Source: an uncultured Porphyromonadaceae bacterium
GTDB taxonomy: Bacteria > Bacteroidota > Bacteroidia > Bacteroidales > Muribaculaceae
Assembly (NCBI GenBank): GCA_947174155.1
Contig: CAMWHX010000004.1
Location: 1-17,049 of the forward strand
Direction: 5' to 3'
DNA length: 17,049 nt
Shown here: piece after piece, positions 5,247-13,473 of the stretch
Layout of the letters: each line of letters begins with the position of its first letter
Position numbering within the stretch: the stretch's first letter is position 1
Program-made: the position numbers and the translations under genes
Notes under the pieces: model-generated
Database searches by the model: none
Seen by the model: only the letters and a program-made list of their open reading frames with translations
What the model was told of the DNA's origin: nothing

Positions 5247-7433
5247 TCACACCGGCGTGAGGACACGGGCCATGAGCTGGCGCTCTCCGGTGGCGTTGTC
5301 TCCGAAGCGCACACGGACACGCTGACCGTCGGGGGATACGTCTACTACCGTCCCCACTCCGAAATACTTATGACTCACACGCTCACCGGGGCGCAGCGAG
5401 CCCTCCGCCTCAGGCATGGCTTCCGCCACCTGCTCCGACGGGCGGATACCCAATTCTGCGTCAATCGAGCGTGCCAGGAGACGACTCGCCTCCCACAGTG
5501 ATTTATCGACTACTCCCTCGCGTTTCAGCATCCCTTCCGGTATCTCGACGAGGAATCGGGAGGGATACTTGTCGGCCGAGGTCTGGAAGTTCCATCCCTC
5601 GCTCTCGGAGAGATACAGACGGTTTTCGGCTCGAGTGACGGCCACATACATCAGCCGTCGCTCCTCTGCCAGGGCCGCCAGACGGCGCTCCCTGAGTGCC
5701 CTGTGACTGGGAAAGATACCCTCCGACAGGCCGGTGACAAAGACCGACGGAAACTCCAGGCCCTTGGCCTGATGTATGGTCATCATACGCACGCTGTCAG
5801 TGTCGGCGCGATAGTCGGCGTTGGTATAGAGAGATATGTCTTGCAGATACCCGGGTAGGCTGATTTCGTCCGGTTCCCGCTTGGATTCGTAATGACGTAT
5901 GGAGCTGAGCAGCTCCTCGACGTTTTCCAATCGCTCCGTCTCCGTGTCCTCTCGCATCGATCGGGTGAGTCCGGAGCCGAGCAGGACCCGGTTGAGGAGC
6001 TCCGACACGGTTGATGTGAGCATCTCGGCGCGGGAGGTCTCGATGAGGTCGATGAAATCTTTGAGCGATTTGTAGGATCGTGTACCCTTCCACTCCTCGA
6101 GATGCTCTTTGAGCACCTCGAAATAGGGGCGGTTCTCTCGAGCTGAATACTCCCGTATCTTTTGCAGTGAGACGCGTCCGAAATGGCGCGAGGGGGTGTT
6201 GACGACACGCGCGAATCCGATATTGTCATTCCACGCTATGAGACGCAGATATGCCAGGCAGTCCTTGATCTCGCGCCGCTCGAAGAAACGCACTCCACCC
6301 CAGATCACATAGGGGATACGCCGCCTGAGCAGTTCCTGCTCCAAGCTGCGCGAGAGATGCGAGGCGCGATAGAGAATGGCGAAGTCCGACCACGGAGCTC
6401 CCTCCTTGTGCAGACGCTCTATCTCGTGCCCTATCATGCGCGCCTCCTTCCCCTCGTTGGGAGCATGCAGATGGAGCGGTGTGACACCTTGCGGGCGACG
6501 CGTATGGAGTGCCTTGGGGATACGGTGGTGATTATTTGAAATGACGGCATTCGCCGCGTTGAGAATCTCCGGTGTCGACCGGTAATTCTCATCGAGTATG
6601 ATGGTGCGGTCCGCCTCCCAGTCTACAAATTCGCCCGGCCTGGCTCCGCGCCACTCGTAGATAGCCTGATCGGGGTCTCCTACTACAAATAGATTGTGAT
6701 ACTTACCGCTGACGGCGCGTATGATCTTCCAATCATATTCGTTGCAGTCCTGAGCCTCGTCGACCATCACATAGTTGAGCGTATCCTGCCAGTAATCGCG
6801 CACTTCCGGAAACTTGTCAAACAGATAGAGCGTGAATAAGATCAGATCGTCGAAATCCAGACAATAGTTGAGCGCCTGATAGTGGATATAGGTCTCAATC
6901 TCATCCTGCCCCGTGGTGTCGCGGAAGCGAGGTGAGGTAGCCAGCATGTATCGCTGTATGTAGTCGGGGCATATATCGAACTTGAAGTGCGCCACTCCTC
7001 GTGTCAGTATATGCACGGTCTTCTTCGTGCGGTCCATGTCGTGCAGTTCGAGGGAGCGCTTGGCGAGTTGCTCCTTGTCATCCTCATCAAGGATAGAGAA
7101 GTTGGCCGGGAAGCCCAGGCGGTATATATCGCGGCGCAACACCTTGACGCAGAAACCGTGGATGGTGCAGACAAAATCGTTGGCATTACCGGCTGTGACG
7201 AGGCGTGCGATACGGGTACGCATCTCGGCAGCGGCCTTATTGGTAAAGGTCATGCAGAGTATGTTGGCCGGATCCACACCGAGGTTATCGACCAGATGAG
7301 CGAAGCGATGGGCCAGGACACGGGTCTTGCCCGAGCCGGCACCGGCTACGATACGCACCGTGCCCTCGGTGGCGGCGACGGCTTCGGCCTGCCGGTCGTT
7401 GAGTCGGGCGAATATCGGATCTGTCTGCGTCAT
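5247..7433 (-). CDS. uvrD: UvrD/PcrA-type ATP-dependent 3'-5' DNA helicase
   Basis: A complete 728-aa superfamily 1A helicase, near the usual PcrA/UvrD size, acting on DNA in nucleotide excision and mismatch repair and in removing proteins from DNA. The Q motif is at about residue 15, Walker A AGAGSGKT at 30-37, motif Ia FTNKAAAEM at about 63-71, Walker B VDEAQD at 224-229 and motif III GDPDQAIYEWRGA at 252-264. Further on are ENYRST (motif IV region), MTIHQAKGLEF (motif V) and YVAVTRAENRLYL (motif VI). The end (KYFGVGTVVDV...VRVRFGD) matches the Tudor-like C-terminal domain that contacts RNA polymerase in PcrA/UvrD. It is GC-rich, unlike the genes on its other side. No clear promoter is seen just upstream, and tRNA-Glu lies on the same strand behind a strong hairpin. 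Whether it is UvrD or PcrA by name is a matter of convention in this phylum. Confidence 0.95.
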   Translation of the reverse strand: MTQTDPIFARLNDRQAEAVAATEGTVRIVAGAGSGKTRVLAHRFAHLVDNLGVDPANILCMTFTNKAAAEMRTRIARLVTAGNANDFVCTIHGFCVKVLRRDIYRLGFPANFSILDEDDKEQLAKRSLELHDMDRTKKTVHILTRGVAHFKFDICPDYIQRYMLATSPRFRDTTGQDEIETYIHYQALNYCLDFDDLILFTLYLFDKFPEVRDYWQDTLNYVMVDEAQDCNEYDWKIIRAVSGKYHNLFVVGDPDQAIYEWRGARPGEFVDWEADRTIILDENYRSTPEILNAANAVISNNHHRIPKALHTRRPQGVTPLHLHAPNEGKEARMIGHEIERLHKEGAPWSDFAILYRASHLSRSLEQELLRRRIPYVIWGGVRFFERREIKDCLAYLRLIAWNDNIGFARVVNTPSRHFGRVSLQKIREYSARENRPYFEVLKEHLEEWKGTRSYKSLKDFIDLIETSRAEMLTSTVSELLNRVLLGSGLTRSMREDTETERLENVEELLSSIRHYESKREPDEISLPGYLQDISLYTNADYRADTDSVRMMTIHQAKGLEFPSVFVTGLSEGIFPSHRALRERRLAALAEERRLMYVAVTRAENRLYLSESEGWNFQTSADKYPSRFLVEIPEGMLKREGVVDKSLWEASRLLARSIDAELGIRPSEQVAEAMPEAEGSLRPGERVSHKYFGVGTVVDVSPDGQRVRVRFGDNATGERQLMARVLTPV

Positions 7434-7482
7434 ATGTAGTGTGTTATGAGGAAGGCGTTGAATGTGTAGTGAGAGTCCTATT

Positions 7483-7529
7483 ACAGAGAGGCCCCGACCG
7501 GTGTGTGTTTCCGGGCGGGGCCTCTCTGT
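7483..7529 (-). terminator. GC-rich hairpin after tRNA-Glu
   Basis: ACAGAGAGGCCCCG (7483-7496) pairs perfectly with 7516-7529. After one mismatch, CCGG (7498-7501) pairs with 7511-7514 around a 9-base loop. It begins 3 bases after the encoded CCA of the tRNA in the direction of transcription and separates the tRNA from the helicase gene. There is no U-tract on either strand, so termination strength is uncertain. Confidence 0.55.
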
Positions 7530-7532
7530 GGG

Positions 7533-7607
7533 TGGTAGCCCATAGCAGAGTCGAACTGCTCTTTAGAGAATGAAAATCTCTCGTCCTAACCGATAGACGA
7601 ATGGGCC
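7533..7607 (-). tRNA. tRNA-Glu (anticodon TTC)
   Basis: The 75-nt minus-strand sequence folds as a tRNA. The acceptor stem GGCCCAT pairs with ATGGGCT (first pair G-T), the D arm contains GGTTAGG, and the anticodon stem AGAGA/TCTCT frames the loop TTTTCAT with anticodon TTC. The T arm reads GCAGTTCGACTCTGC. Discriminator A and CCA are both encoded (7536-7533). It has its own strong promoter upstream. No integrated element is seen at its 3' end. Confidence 0.95.
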
Positions 7608-7618
7608 ATGTCAAATGA

Positions 7619-7640
7619 GTATCCCGTGTGCGCGGGGTAC
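7619..7640. repeat. Small hairpin in the tRNA-Glu leader
   Basis: GTATCCCG (7619-7626) and CGGGGTAC (7633-7640) form an 8-bp stem with one wobble around TGTGCG. It lies between the tRNA promoter and the mature 5' end at 7607, so it would be cut off during tRNA maturation. On the plus strand it is followed by TTTT. Confidence 0.4.
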
Positions 7641-7651
7641 TTTTGCGAGTG

Positions 7652-7683
7652 CAAAGTTAGGGCGTTTTATCCACTCTACCAAA
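7652..7683 (-). promoter_or_regulatory. Promoter of tRNA-Glu
   Basis: On the minus strand, TTTG (7683-7680) is followed after exactly 20 bases by TAACTTTG (7659-7652). This is the complete Bacteroidota -33/-7 promoter pattern. Transcription should start near 7645, about 40 bases before the mature tRNA. Confidence 0.85.
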
Positions 7684-7735
7684 TTTTTCCGTAAAAAAAT
7701 GTGCTTTTCCACCTCATTAGGCCGTTTTCTATATG

Positions 7736-7763
7736 TGCTCCCCCTCGGGGAGGGGCATTTTTT
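7736..7763 (+). terminator. Orphan intrinsic-terminator-like hairpin
   Basis: TGCTCC (7736-7741) can pair with GGGGCA (7752-7757) with one T-G wobble; after a C/A mismatch two more C-G pairs close a 4-base loop. Six T follow (7758-7763). An alternative CTCCCC/GGGGAG stem is also possible. It points along the plus strand, yet no plus-strand gene precedes it. It may end an unannotated small RNA or antisense transcript, or shield the next promoter. Confidence 0.5.
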
Positions 7764-7793
7764 GTGTTTTTAAGGCGGTTTAAGTCCTTTGCA

Positions 7794-7825
7794 TTTGGCA
7801 GTTGGGCGAGAAACCATTATTTTTG
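7794..7825 (+). promoter_or_regulatory. Strong promoter of the TPR gene
   Basis: TTTG (7794-7797) and TATTTTTG (7818-7825) are separated by exactly 20 bases, the full phylum consensus. The transcription start should fall at about 7829-7832, which coincides with the ATG at 7830. Confidence 0.75.
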
Positions 7826-7829
7826 CGTC

Positions 7830-10800
7830 ATGAAGATGACACTGACTGAACCTACTATCATACGCCTATGCCGCCTGGCGGTGTTGGGAGGGCTTCTCTC
7901 CCCCGCGCTGACGGCCACGGCCTATTCCGGTGTGACTCCCTCCACCGGTCCGGCTACCCTTCAAGGCACTCCCTACGGGGCGCTTCTGCGCGCTTCCTCC
8001 ATGGAGCGCGCCTCTCTGTGGCAGGGAGCCGCAGACCAGCTGCGGCTTATCTCCACTCCTCCGGCCGGGTGGCTGCCCGAGTCGGAAGAAGGTGATGCCC
8101 TTTATCTCGAAGGAGTCGCCCTCTACGGTATGGGAGACCCCGGATGTGTGGCTCTCCTCGATCGTTACGCCACTCTCTACCCTCAGTCGCAGCGCGCCTT
8201 GGAGGCCCGTCTGCTCAAGGGTGATTATTACTTCTTCGCACGGAAGTATCCGGCTGCCCTGTCGGCTTATACGGAGATCGACAAATCGACTCTTGACACC
8301 TCGCGCCGCGATCTGTATACCTACCGCACGATGCTGTCAATGCTAAAATGTGGATTCGACACTGAAGCCGAGCCCCTCCTTGACCGTCTGGCTGTCGCGG
8401 GAGGCGAATATACACTCCCGGCGGAATATTACCGCGCCTATATCGACTATCGTGCCGGACGTCTGGACCGTGCATATGAGGGGTTCAGCCATGTGGCCGA
8501 GACCATGGCAGGCGACGATGAGACCCCCCGCTCCGGACGGACCTCCACAAGGATGCGTTCACAGCGAGCCCGCACCGACTACGTCTCCGACGGTATGGAA
8601 CCCCTCTACTACATGACTCAGATCGAGTATACCCGCGGCCTCTACCGCGACGTCATCGCTCACGGTCAGCTCCTGCTCGATCGTCGTCGTGTCCCGGAGA
8701 TGGCGCCGGAGTTATGGCGCGTCATGGGATTGAGCTACTTTAAGCTTGGGGAGTATGCCCCGGCCCGCGGTCTGCTCGAGGACTATGTCGAGACACCCGG
8801 TATCGATCCCTCGCCCGACGCGATGTATGCACTGGGAGCCATAGAATACAGCGAAGGTGACTATGAGCAGGCCGCCCGTCACTTCGCGACCCTCACCGAT
8901 CAGCAGAATGACCTCGGGCAGGGAGCATATCTTTATCTCGGCCAATGCGCGTCGCGCTCCGGAGATGAGAACGCCGCCGCGATGGCCTTCGAGAAGGCGG
9001 CGCGAATGAACTACGATCCCTCGGTTGGGGAGGCGGCCCTCTACAACTACATAGCGGCCCAGACACGCGGCGGCAAGATACCGTTCAGCAGTTCGATAGC
9101 CCTCTATGAGCAATTCCTGGAGCGCTATCCCGATTCGCAGTATGCGGGTATGGTACGCCGGAATCTGGCCACGGCCTATTATAACGAGAGTGACTATGAG
9201 CGGGCGCTGGCAAGCATAGAGCGTATCGAGCATCCCTCGGCCGCTGTCCTTCAGGCCCGACAGAAGATAGAGTACGAATTAGGTGTGCAGCGACTCGGAG
9301 CCGGTGACAGCCGCGGGGCTGCCGAAGTGCTGCGTGAGGCCGCCTCCCGTCGTTCGAGCGATCCGGCCCTGGCTGCGCAGGCTTCGCTATGGCTCGGAGA
9401 TGCCCTCTACAATCTCGGCCACTATTCCGAGGCTGACCAAGCCTATAATGCAGCCCTCAAGGGTGGTGTGCGCGGTGAGAATGCCGCTCTGGCGACCTAT
9501 GACCGTGCCTATGCGCTTTACATGCAGGATAAGTTTGCCGCTGCTGCTCCACTCTTCCGCGAATCGATGTCAGACTCCGCTCTCCCCGACACTCAGCGGG
9601 CCGATGCCCGCATCCGTCTGGCCGACTGTCTCTATTACACCAACGACTTCCTCGGAGCTGCCGATATGTACAGTCGGGCGATGGAGTCGGGGGGATCTGA
9701 CGCCGATTATGCAGAGTGGCGTCTGGCCCTGCTGCGCGGTGTGCAGGGGGATCAGTCGGGCAAGATTCAGGCTCTGCAATCTTTCCGACGCAAGAATGCC
9801 GACTCCCGCTGGAATGCGCAGGTGCTTCTCGAACTTGGCCGCACTCAGGTCCAGGCGGGCAATCGGGCGAAGGGTATAGAGGCCTACGAAGAACTTATAA
9901 AAGTCTATCCCGCAGCTCCCGAGACCCGCGAGGCCTCCTTGTCGGTAGCCAAATTGTATATGGAGTCAGGTCAGACCGCGAAGGGGGAACAGGCCTACCG
10001 GCGTGTGCTGATGACCTGGCCTTCAAGCGAGGAGGCCGACATGGCCCACGAGACCCTCAAACGTCATTACGCCACTCAAGGGACCCTGGAATCTTACGCC
10101 TCCTGGCTCGCCTCAGTGCCCGGCGGTCGCTCCCTGGATGCCGATGAGCTCGACACCCTCACCTTCGAGGCAGCCGAGGCGGCGTATGTCGAGAATGAGA
10201 GCGATACCCGTCTGCTGCGCGAGTATTTGAAGCGCTATCCTGCCGGACGCCACACCTCCGCCGTCCTGCTCGACCTGGCCCGTTCGGCTAATTCTACCGG
10301 TGATGACAACGAAGCTCTGCGCTATATAGCAACCCTGCTCCACTCCGACAGCGGCGCCCCGCAGGCCGTCGAGGCTCTCATCATGAAGGGTGAGATCATC
10401 GAGGCGAAATATCCCGAGCGTCGTGAGGAGGCCCTGGAAGCCTGGCGCACATTGGAGCGTGTCGGTGGTCCCGAACTGACTCCGGTGGCGTGGAGCGGCA
10501 TAATGCGCACCACTGCCGACGAGCGCGAGCGCGTCGATTATGCCCGCCGTCTGCGCGGCATGGGTGGTCTTGATGCGGTAAGCGCCGAGGAGGCCCGCCT
10601 TTATGAGGCACTCGGTATGCTCCATACTCCCGAGGGGGGCATAGCAGAGAAGGAACTCGCCTCTATGGCCTCCAATCCCGCCACCATAGCCGGCGCACGC
10701 GCTGCCGTGGCCCTCGGAGAGCATTATCTCGCCACGAAGCGTCCCGGCCTCGCCGTAGAGACACTGACGGCCTTCACCGATACCGGTTCGCCTCATCAGT

Positions 10801-10961
10801 ACTGGCTCGCACGCGGCTTCATAGCGCTCGCCGATGCCTATAAGGCGACCGGGCAGAAGTATCTGGCCGTGGAATACCTCAAAAGTCTCAAAGACAACTA
10901 TCCCGGCGACGAACCCGATATCCGCCTCGGCATAGCCGATCGCCTCTCCAAGTGGAAATAA
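7830..10961 (+). CDS. Large exported tetratricopeptide-repeat protein
   Basis: A 1043-aa protein with a probable signal peptide (hydrophobic stretch LAVLGGLLSPALTATA within the first 35 residues). It is followed by repeated helical hairpins of TPR type almost to the C-terminus. Recurring units such as ALYNLGHYSEADQAYNAAL, LGAIEYSEGDYEQAARHFATL and LLELGRTQVQAGNRAKGIEA show the usual A-G-Y-A-A spacing. It is expected in the periplasm or at the outer membrane, as a scaffold. ATG 7830 is chosen because the longer frame back to 7701 would start upstream of the promoter at 7794-7825 and lacks a signal peptide at its own N-terminus. A second ATG lies at 7836. The mRNA would have almost no leader. 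A TonB-receptor-like barrel gene follows after 37 bases, probably in the same operon, and the two may form an envelope complex. The substrate is unknown. Confidence 0.85.
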   Translation: MKMTLTEPTIIRLCRLAVLGGLLSPALTATAYSGVTPSTGPATLQGTPYGALLRASSMERASLWQGAADQLRLISTPPAGWLPESEEGDALYLEGVALYGMGDPGCVALLDRYATLYPQSQRALEARLLKGDYYFFARKYPAALSAYTEIDKSTLDTSRRDLYTYRTMLSMLKCGFDTEAEPLLDRLAVAGGEYTLPAEYYRAYIDYRAGRLDRAYEGFSHVAETMAGDDETPRSGRTSTRMRSQRARTDYVSDGMEPLYYMTQIEYTRGLYRDVIAHGQLLLDRRRVPEMAPELWRVMGLSYFKLGEYAPARGLLEDYVETPGIDPSPDAMYALGAIEYSEGDYEQAARHFATLTDQQNDLGQGAYLYLGQCASRSGDENAAAMAFEKAARMNYDPSVGEAALYNYIAAQTRGGKIPFSSSIALYEQFLERYPDSQYAGMVRRNLATAYYNESDYERALASIERIEHPSAAVLQARQKIEYELGVQRLGAGDSRGAAEVLREAASRRSSDPALAAQASLWLGDALYNLGHYSEADQAYNAALKGGVRGENAALATYDRAYALYMQDKFAAAAPLFRESMSDSALPDTQRADARIRLADCLYYTNDFLGAADMYSRAMESGGSDADYAEWRLALLRGVQGDQSGKIQALQSFRRKNADSRWNAQVLLELGRTQVQAGNRAKGIEAYEELIKVYPAAPETREASLSVAKLYMESGQTAKGEQAYRRVLMTWPSSEEADMAHETLKRHYATQGTLESYASWLASVPGGRSLDADELDTLTFEAAEAAYVENESDTRLLREYLKRYPAGRHTSAVLLDLARSANSTGDDNEALRYIATLLHSDSGAPQAVEALIMKGEIIEAKYPERREEALEAWRTLERVGGPELTPVAWSGIMRTTADERERVDYARRLRGMGGLDAVSAEEARLYEALGMLHTPEGGIAEKELASMASNPATIAGARAAVALGEHYLATKRPGLAVETLTAFTDTGSPHQYWLARGFIALADAYKATGQKYLAVEYLKSLKDNYPGDEPDIRLGIADRLSKWK

Positions 10962-10998
10962 GCTACCATTATCTACCAACCATCTAACTGACACAGCA

Positions 10999-12861
10999 GT
11001 GAAGAGACATCACCATATCCTCACCCTCGGTCTGCTGGCCGCCATGTGGCCAACGACCGCCGACGCCCAGCAGCGTCTTGATGAATCCGTGGCCGTAGAT
11101 GGCCGATACAAGGCTGACGTGGTGCGCATGGAGCGTATCAACACGTTCCCCAAGCGGGTGCGTGCCACCCTCACCTCCGATCCCCTCGCCTATGATGAGA
11201 CCGGAGTAGCGGCCAACTTCGCTCCCACCTTCTCTCCGCTTGCCCCCACCGGATGGCGCGCTGACCGCACTATCCCCAATTCCCGCGGCTATCTGGATCT
11301 GGCCCTCGGGTCATGGCTTGGCACCAACCTCAGCGCCGGGTTCCATGTGCTTCCCGCTGACGAGTCGACGACTCTGGACGTACGCTTGCAGCACAACTCC
11401 ACCTCTTTGTGGCGCGCTGAACTCGCTCCCCACCTCGAAGGGGCTCGCCGTTATGATTATGATGAGGTACTGGGCTTTGATGCCGGTCACACCTTCGAGG
11501 GTATCGGACGCCTGAGCGCCTCCGCTCAATATCACCTCAACTGCTTCAACTATTACGCCACACTGCCGACACTCACGGATGGTGATAAGGATTACAAGGC
11601 ACCGACACAGACACTCAACGATGTGGCTATCAGAGTAGGGTGGAGCCCCCTGCATCGCGAGGGGGGACTGAACTGGCATCTCGACGGCGCATACCGATAC
11701 TTCGGATATCGCGCGCTCTATCTCCCTAATTTCGGCATATCCGGTCTGTCCACCGGTCATGGAGGGCGCGAGAATCATCTCCAACTATCAGGCCATCTCT
11801 CTCGCGAGATCTCCCATGGTCAGAGCTGGGATCTCGGACTCTCACTCGACGGACTCGTATACGGCAAGGAGGAGTGGGTCAACAATCCCAAATCCTATAC
11901 CCACATCTCCCTGACACCCGGCTACGAGGGGACCTCCGGATCCTGGGCGTGGCGCTTGGGGATACAACTTGATGTCAGCATAGGGGCCGGCAGGGCAGGC
12001 CACGACGCCACGCCGCTCCACTTTGCTCCCGACCTGCGCGGATCCTGGTCGTCGGGTTTCGTGACTCTCTACGCCTCGGCTACCGGTGGTGACCGCCTGC
12101 GAACCCTGGCTGCTCAATCCGTCTATGATCCCTATGGTCTGCCGGCCCTGTGGTCTTCGGTCCCCGTCTACACTCCCCTTAACGGCGCCGTCGGAGTGAC
12201 GCTACACCCCTTCGGCGGTATGACGATAGGGGCGGAGTGGGGCTACAAGGTAGAGCGTGATGTCGAGATGGGGGGGTGGTATCAGACACTCCTCAACCGC
12301 GGTTCCGGCGTGAAACCCATCTTCCCCGGTAAGATCACCGATCTTGAAATACGTGGTCACAACGTCTCCGGAATCGACCTCCACGGGGGGCGTCTGCGTG
12401 TGAATGCCTCCTATGAAGCGCGCACGTGGAGTGTGGCTGGCGACTTCTCCTGGCAACAGCAGAAGGGCACCCTCGGATGGGCAAACGGCTATGACCGACC
12501 GCGATATACGGCCTCCATTCAGGCTGCCGTCCGACCGATAGCCCCCCTTCGTATCGAGGCCGGACTCGACTGGCGAGGCCATAGAGCGGTCTACTCATAT
12601 GCCACTCCCGATTGGAGGGCTATAACGGCGGGTGAAACCCTCGACCCCAACGACAAGGATCTTGCCGACGTGAAATATCCCCTCGTCTGTCAGCGTCTGC
12701 GCGACATCACAGACCTGCATCTGACTGCTGCATGGGCCTTTACACCGCGCATCGAGGCCCGTGTCGAAGGCTCGAATCTCCTCAACCGCCACGTGGATGC
12801 CCTCCCGGGTCTCCCGACTATGGGTATCACCCTCAACGCCGGTGTCAGCATACAGTTCTGA
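10999..12861 (+). CDS. Plug-less TonB-receptor-like outer-membrane beta-barrel protein
   Basis: A 620-aa protein with a signal peptide (residues about 1-23, ending TADAQ). Alternating aromatic/polar strands run through most of its length, and the C-terminus is GITLNAGVSIQF, ending in the terminal phenylalanine typical of outer-membrane barrels. The sequence near the end (ARVEGSNLLNRHVDALPG) resembles TonB-dependent receptor barrels, but there is no recognisable plug domain or carboxypeptidase-like N-terminal domain. About 80 residues precede the first likely strands. The start is GTG 10999, which immediately precedes the Lys-Arg-His signal sequence; no ATG in frame gives a better one. It lies 37 bases after the TPR gene with no terminator between them, so the two probably act as a pair. 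Without a plug it may be a structural or assembly protein and not a siderophore-type receptor; this is inference. Confidence 0.75.
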   Translation: MKRHHHILTLGLLAAMWPTTADAQQRLDESVAVDGRYKADVVRMERINTFPKRVRATLTSDPLAYDETGVAANFAPTFSPLAPTGWRADRTIPNSRGYLDLALGSWLGTNLSAGFHVLPADESTTLDVRLQHNSTSLWRAELAPHLEGARRYDYDEVLGFDAGHTFEGIGRLSASAQYHLNCFNYYATLPTLTDGDKDYKAPTQTLNDVAIRVGWSPLHREGGLNWHLDGAYRYFGYRALYLPNFGISGLSTGHGGRENHLQLSGHLSREISHGQSWDLGLSLDGLVYGKEEWVNNPKSYTHISLTPGYEGTSGSWAWRLGIQLDVSIGAGRAGHDATPLHFAPDLRGSWSSGFVTLYASATGGDRLRTLAAQSVYDPYGLPALWSSVPVYTPLNGAVGVTLHPFGGMTIGAEWGYKVERDVEMGGWYQTLLNRGSGVKPIFPGKITDLEIRGHNVSGIDLHGGRLRVNASYEARTWSVAGDFSWQQQKGTLGWANGYDRPRYTASIQAAVRPIAPLRIEAGLDWRGHRAVYSYATPDWRAITAGETLDPNDKDLADVKYPLVCQRLRDITDLHLTAAWAFTPRIEARVEGSNLLNRHVDALPGLPTMGITLNAGVSIQF

Positions 12862-12924
12862 TAAGGTCATTATAGGGGAGAAGAACCAAACACCCCTCCC
12901 GCAGGTTTAAAAAGATACAGAAGA

Positions 12925-13473
12925 ATGAAAGACAAAGATATGGACTATCAACCCCTGACTCTGGCATACGCCGGTGAGGATGACCGTGCCTACGGGCTCG
13001 CGGGAATGGCCATCACGCTGGCCGCCCTCAACGCTATCGACCGCGTGGCTGAGGTATCTATGGATACCGACGGCCCGATGGTGTCATTTTCCAATGAATA
13101 TTACTTCTCCGGTTCCCCCTCGATCTCCCCGAAGGCGACGTGGGACAACTTGGTGCAGAATTTCCACATCACCTCGGCCATGGTGCTATCCAATCTGATG
13201 GCGCGTGCGATCGTAAGGATGAAGGAGGAGGTGCCTCCGGCTCTTCTGTCGGAGGTGCATGAGCGCATACTCGAAGAGGGGCGCGACACGTGTGCGCTGG
13301 AAGATGACGAGATCGACTCCCTCTTCAACAAGACCCTCTCCTACACCCGCCGGATTTTCGGCAATCCGCGCCTGCATCCGGCCATCGGAGAGTTCGCCCG
13401 CGTCCTCTCGCAGCGCCGTGTCCTCTCGGGACGCGAGATTATCGACGAGCTCCGGATGCTCCAGATTATCTGA
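12925..13473 (+). CDS. Conserved-looking hypothetical protein, 182 aa
   Basis: I do not recognise this 182-aa cytosolic protein. It has no signal peptide or membrane segment. The N-terminal part (LAYAGEDDRAYGLAGMAITLAALNAIDRVAEVSMD) looks alpha/beta. The second half is helical and acidic (MARAIVRMKEEVPPALLSEV, then a C-terminal GREIIDELRMLQII helix). An internal ATG at 12940 (MDYQPLTL) is an alternative start. It follows the barrel gene by 63 bases containing a weak GGGG/CCCC dyad, so it might be read from the same transcript. Its last 8 bases overlap the end of the convergent MazG gene. Base composition matches the GC-rich core genes. No function is proposed. Confidence 0.75.
   Translation: MKDKDMDYQPLTLAYAGEDDRAYGLAGMAITLAALNAIDRVAEVSMDTDGPMVSFSNEYYFSGSPSISPKATWDNLVQNFHITSAMVLSNLMARAIVRMKEEVPPALLSEVHERILEEGRDTCALEDDEIDSLFNKTLSYTRRIFGNPRLHPAIGEFARVLSQRRVLSGREIIDELRMLQII

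Noticed and set aside
7701..7829. Longer start at 7701 for the TPR protein
   Set aside because: It would begin upstream of the TTTG-N20-TATTTTTG promoter, cross a terminator-like hairpin, and place the signal peptide internally.
10113..10994. 293-codon minus-strand open frame
   Set aside because: It is antisense to the TPR gene, with no recognisable domain and no promoter; a composition shadow.
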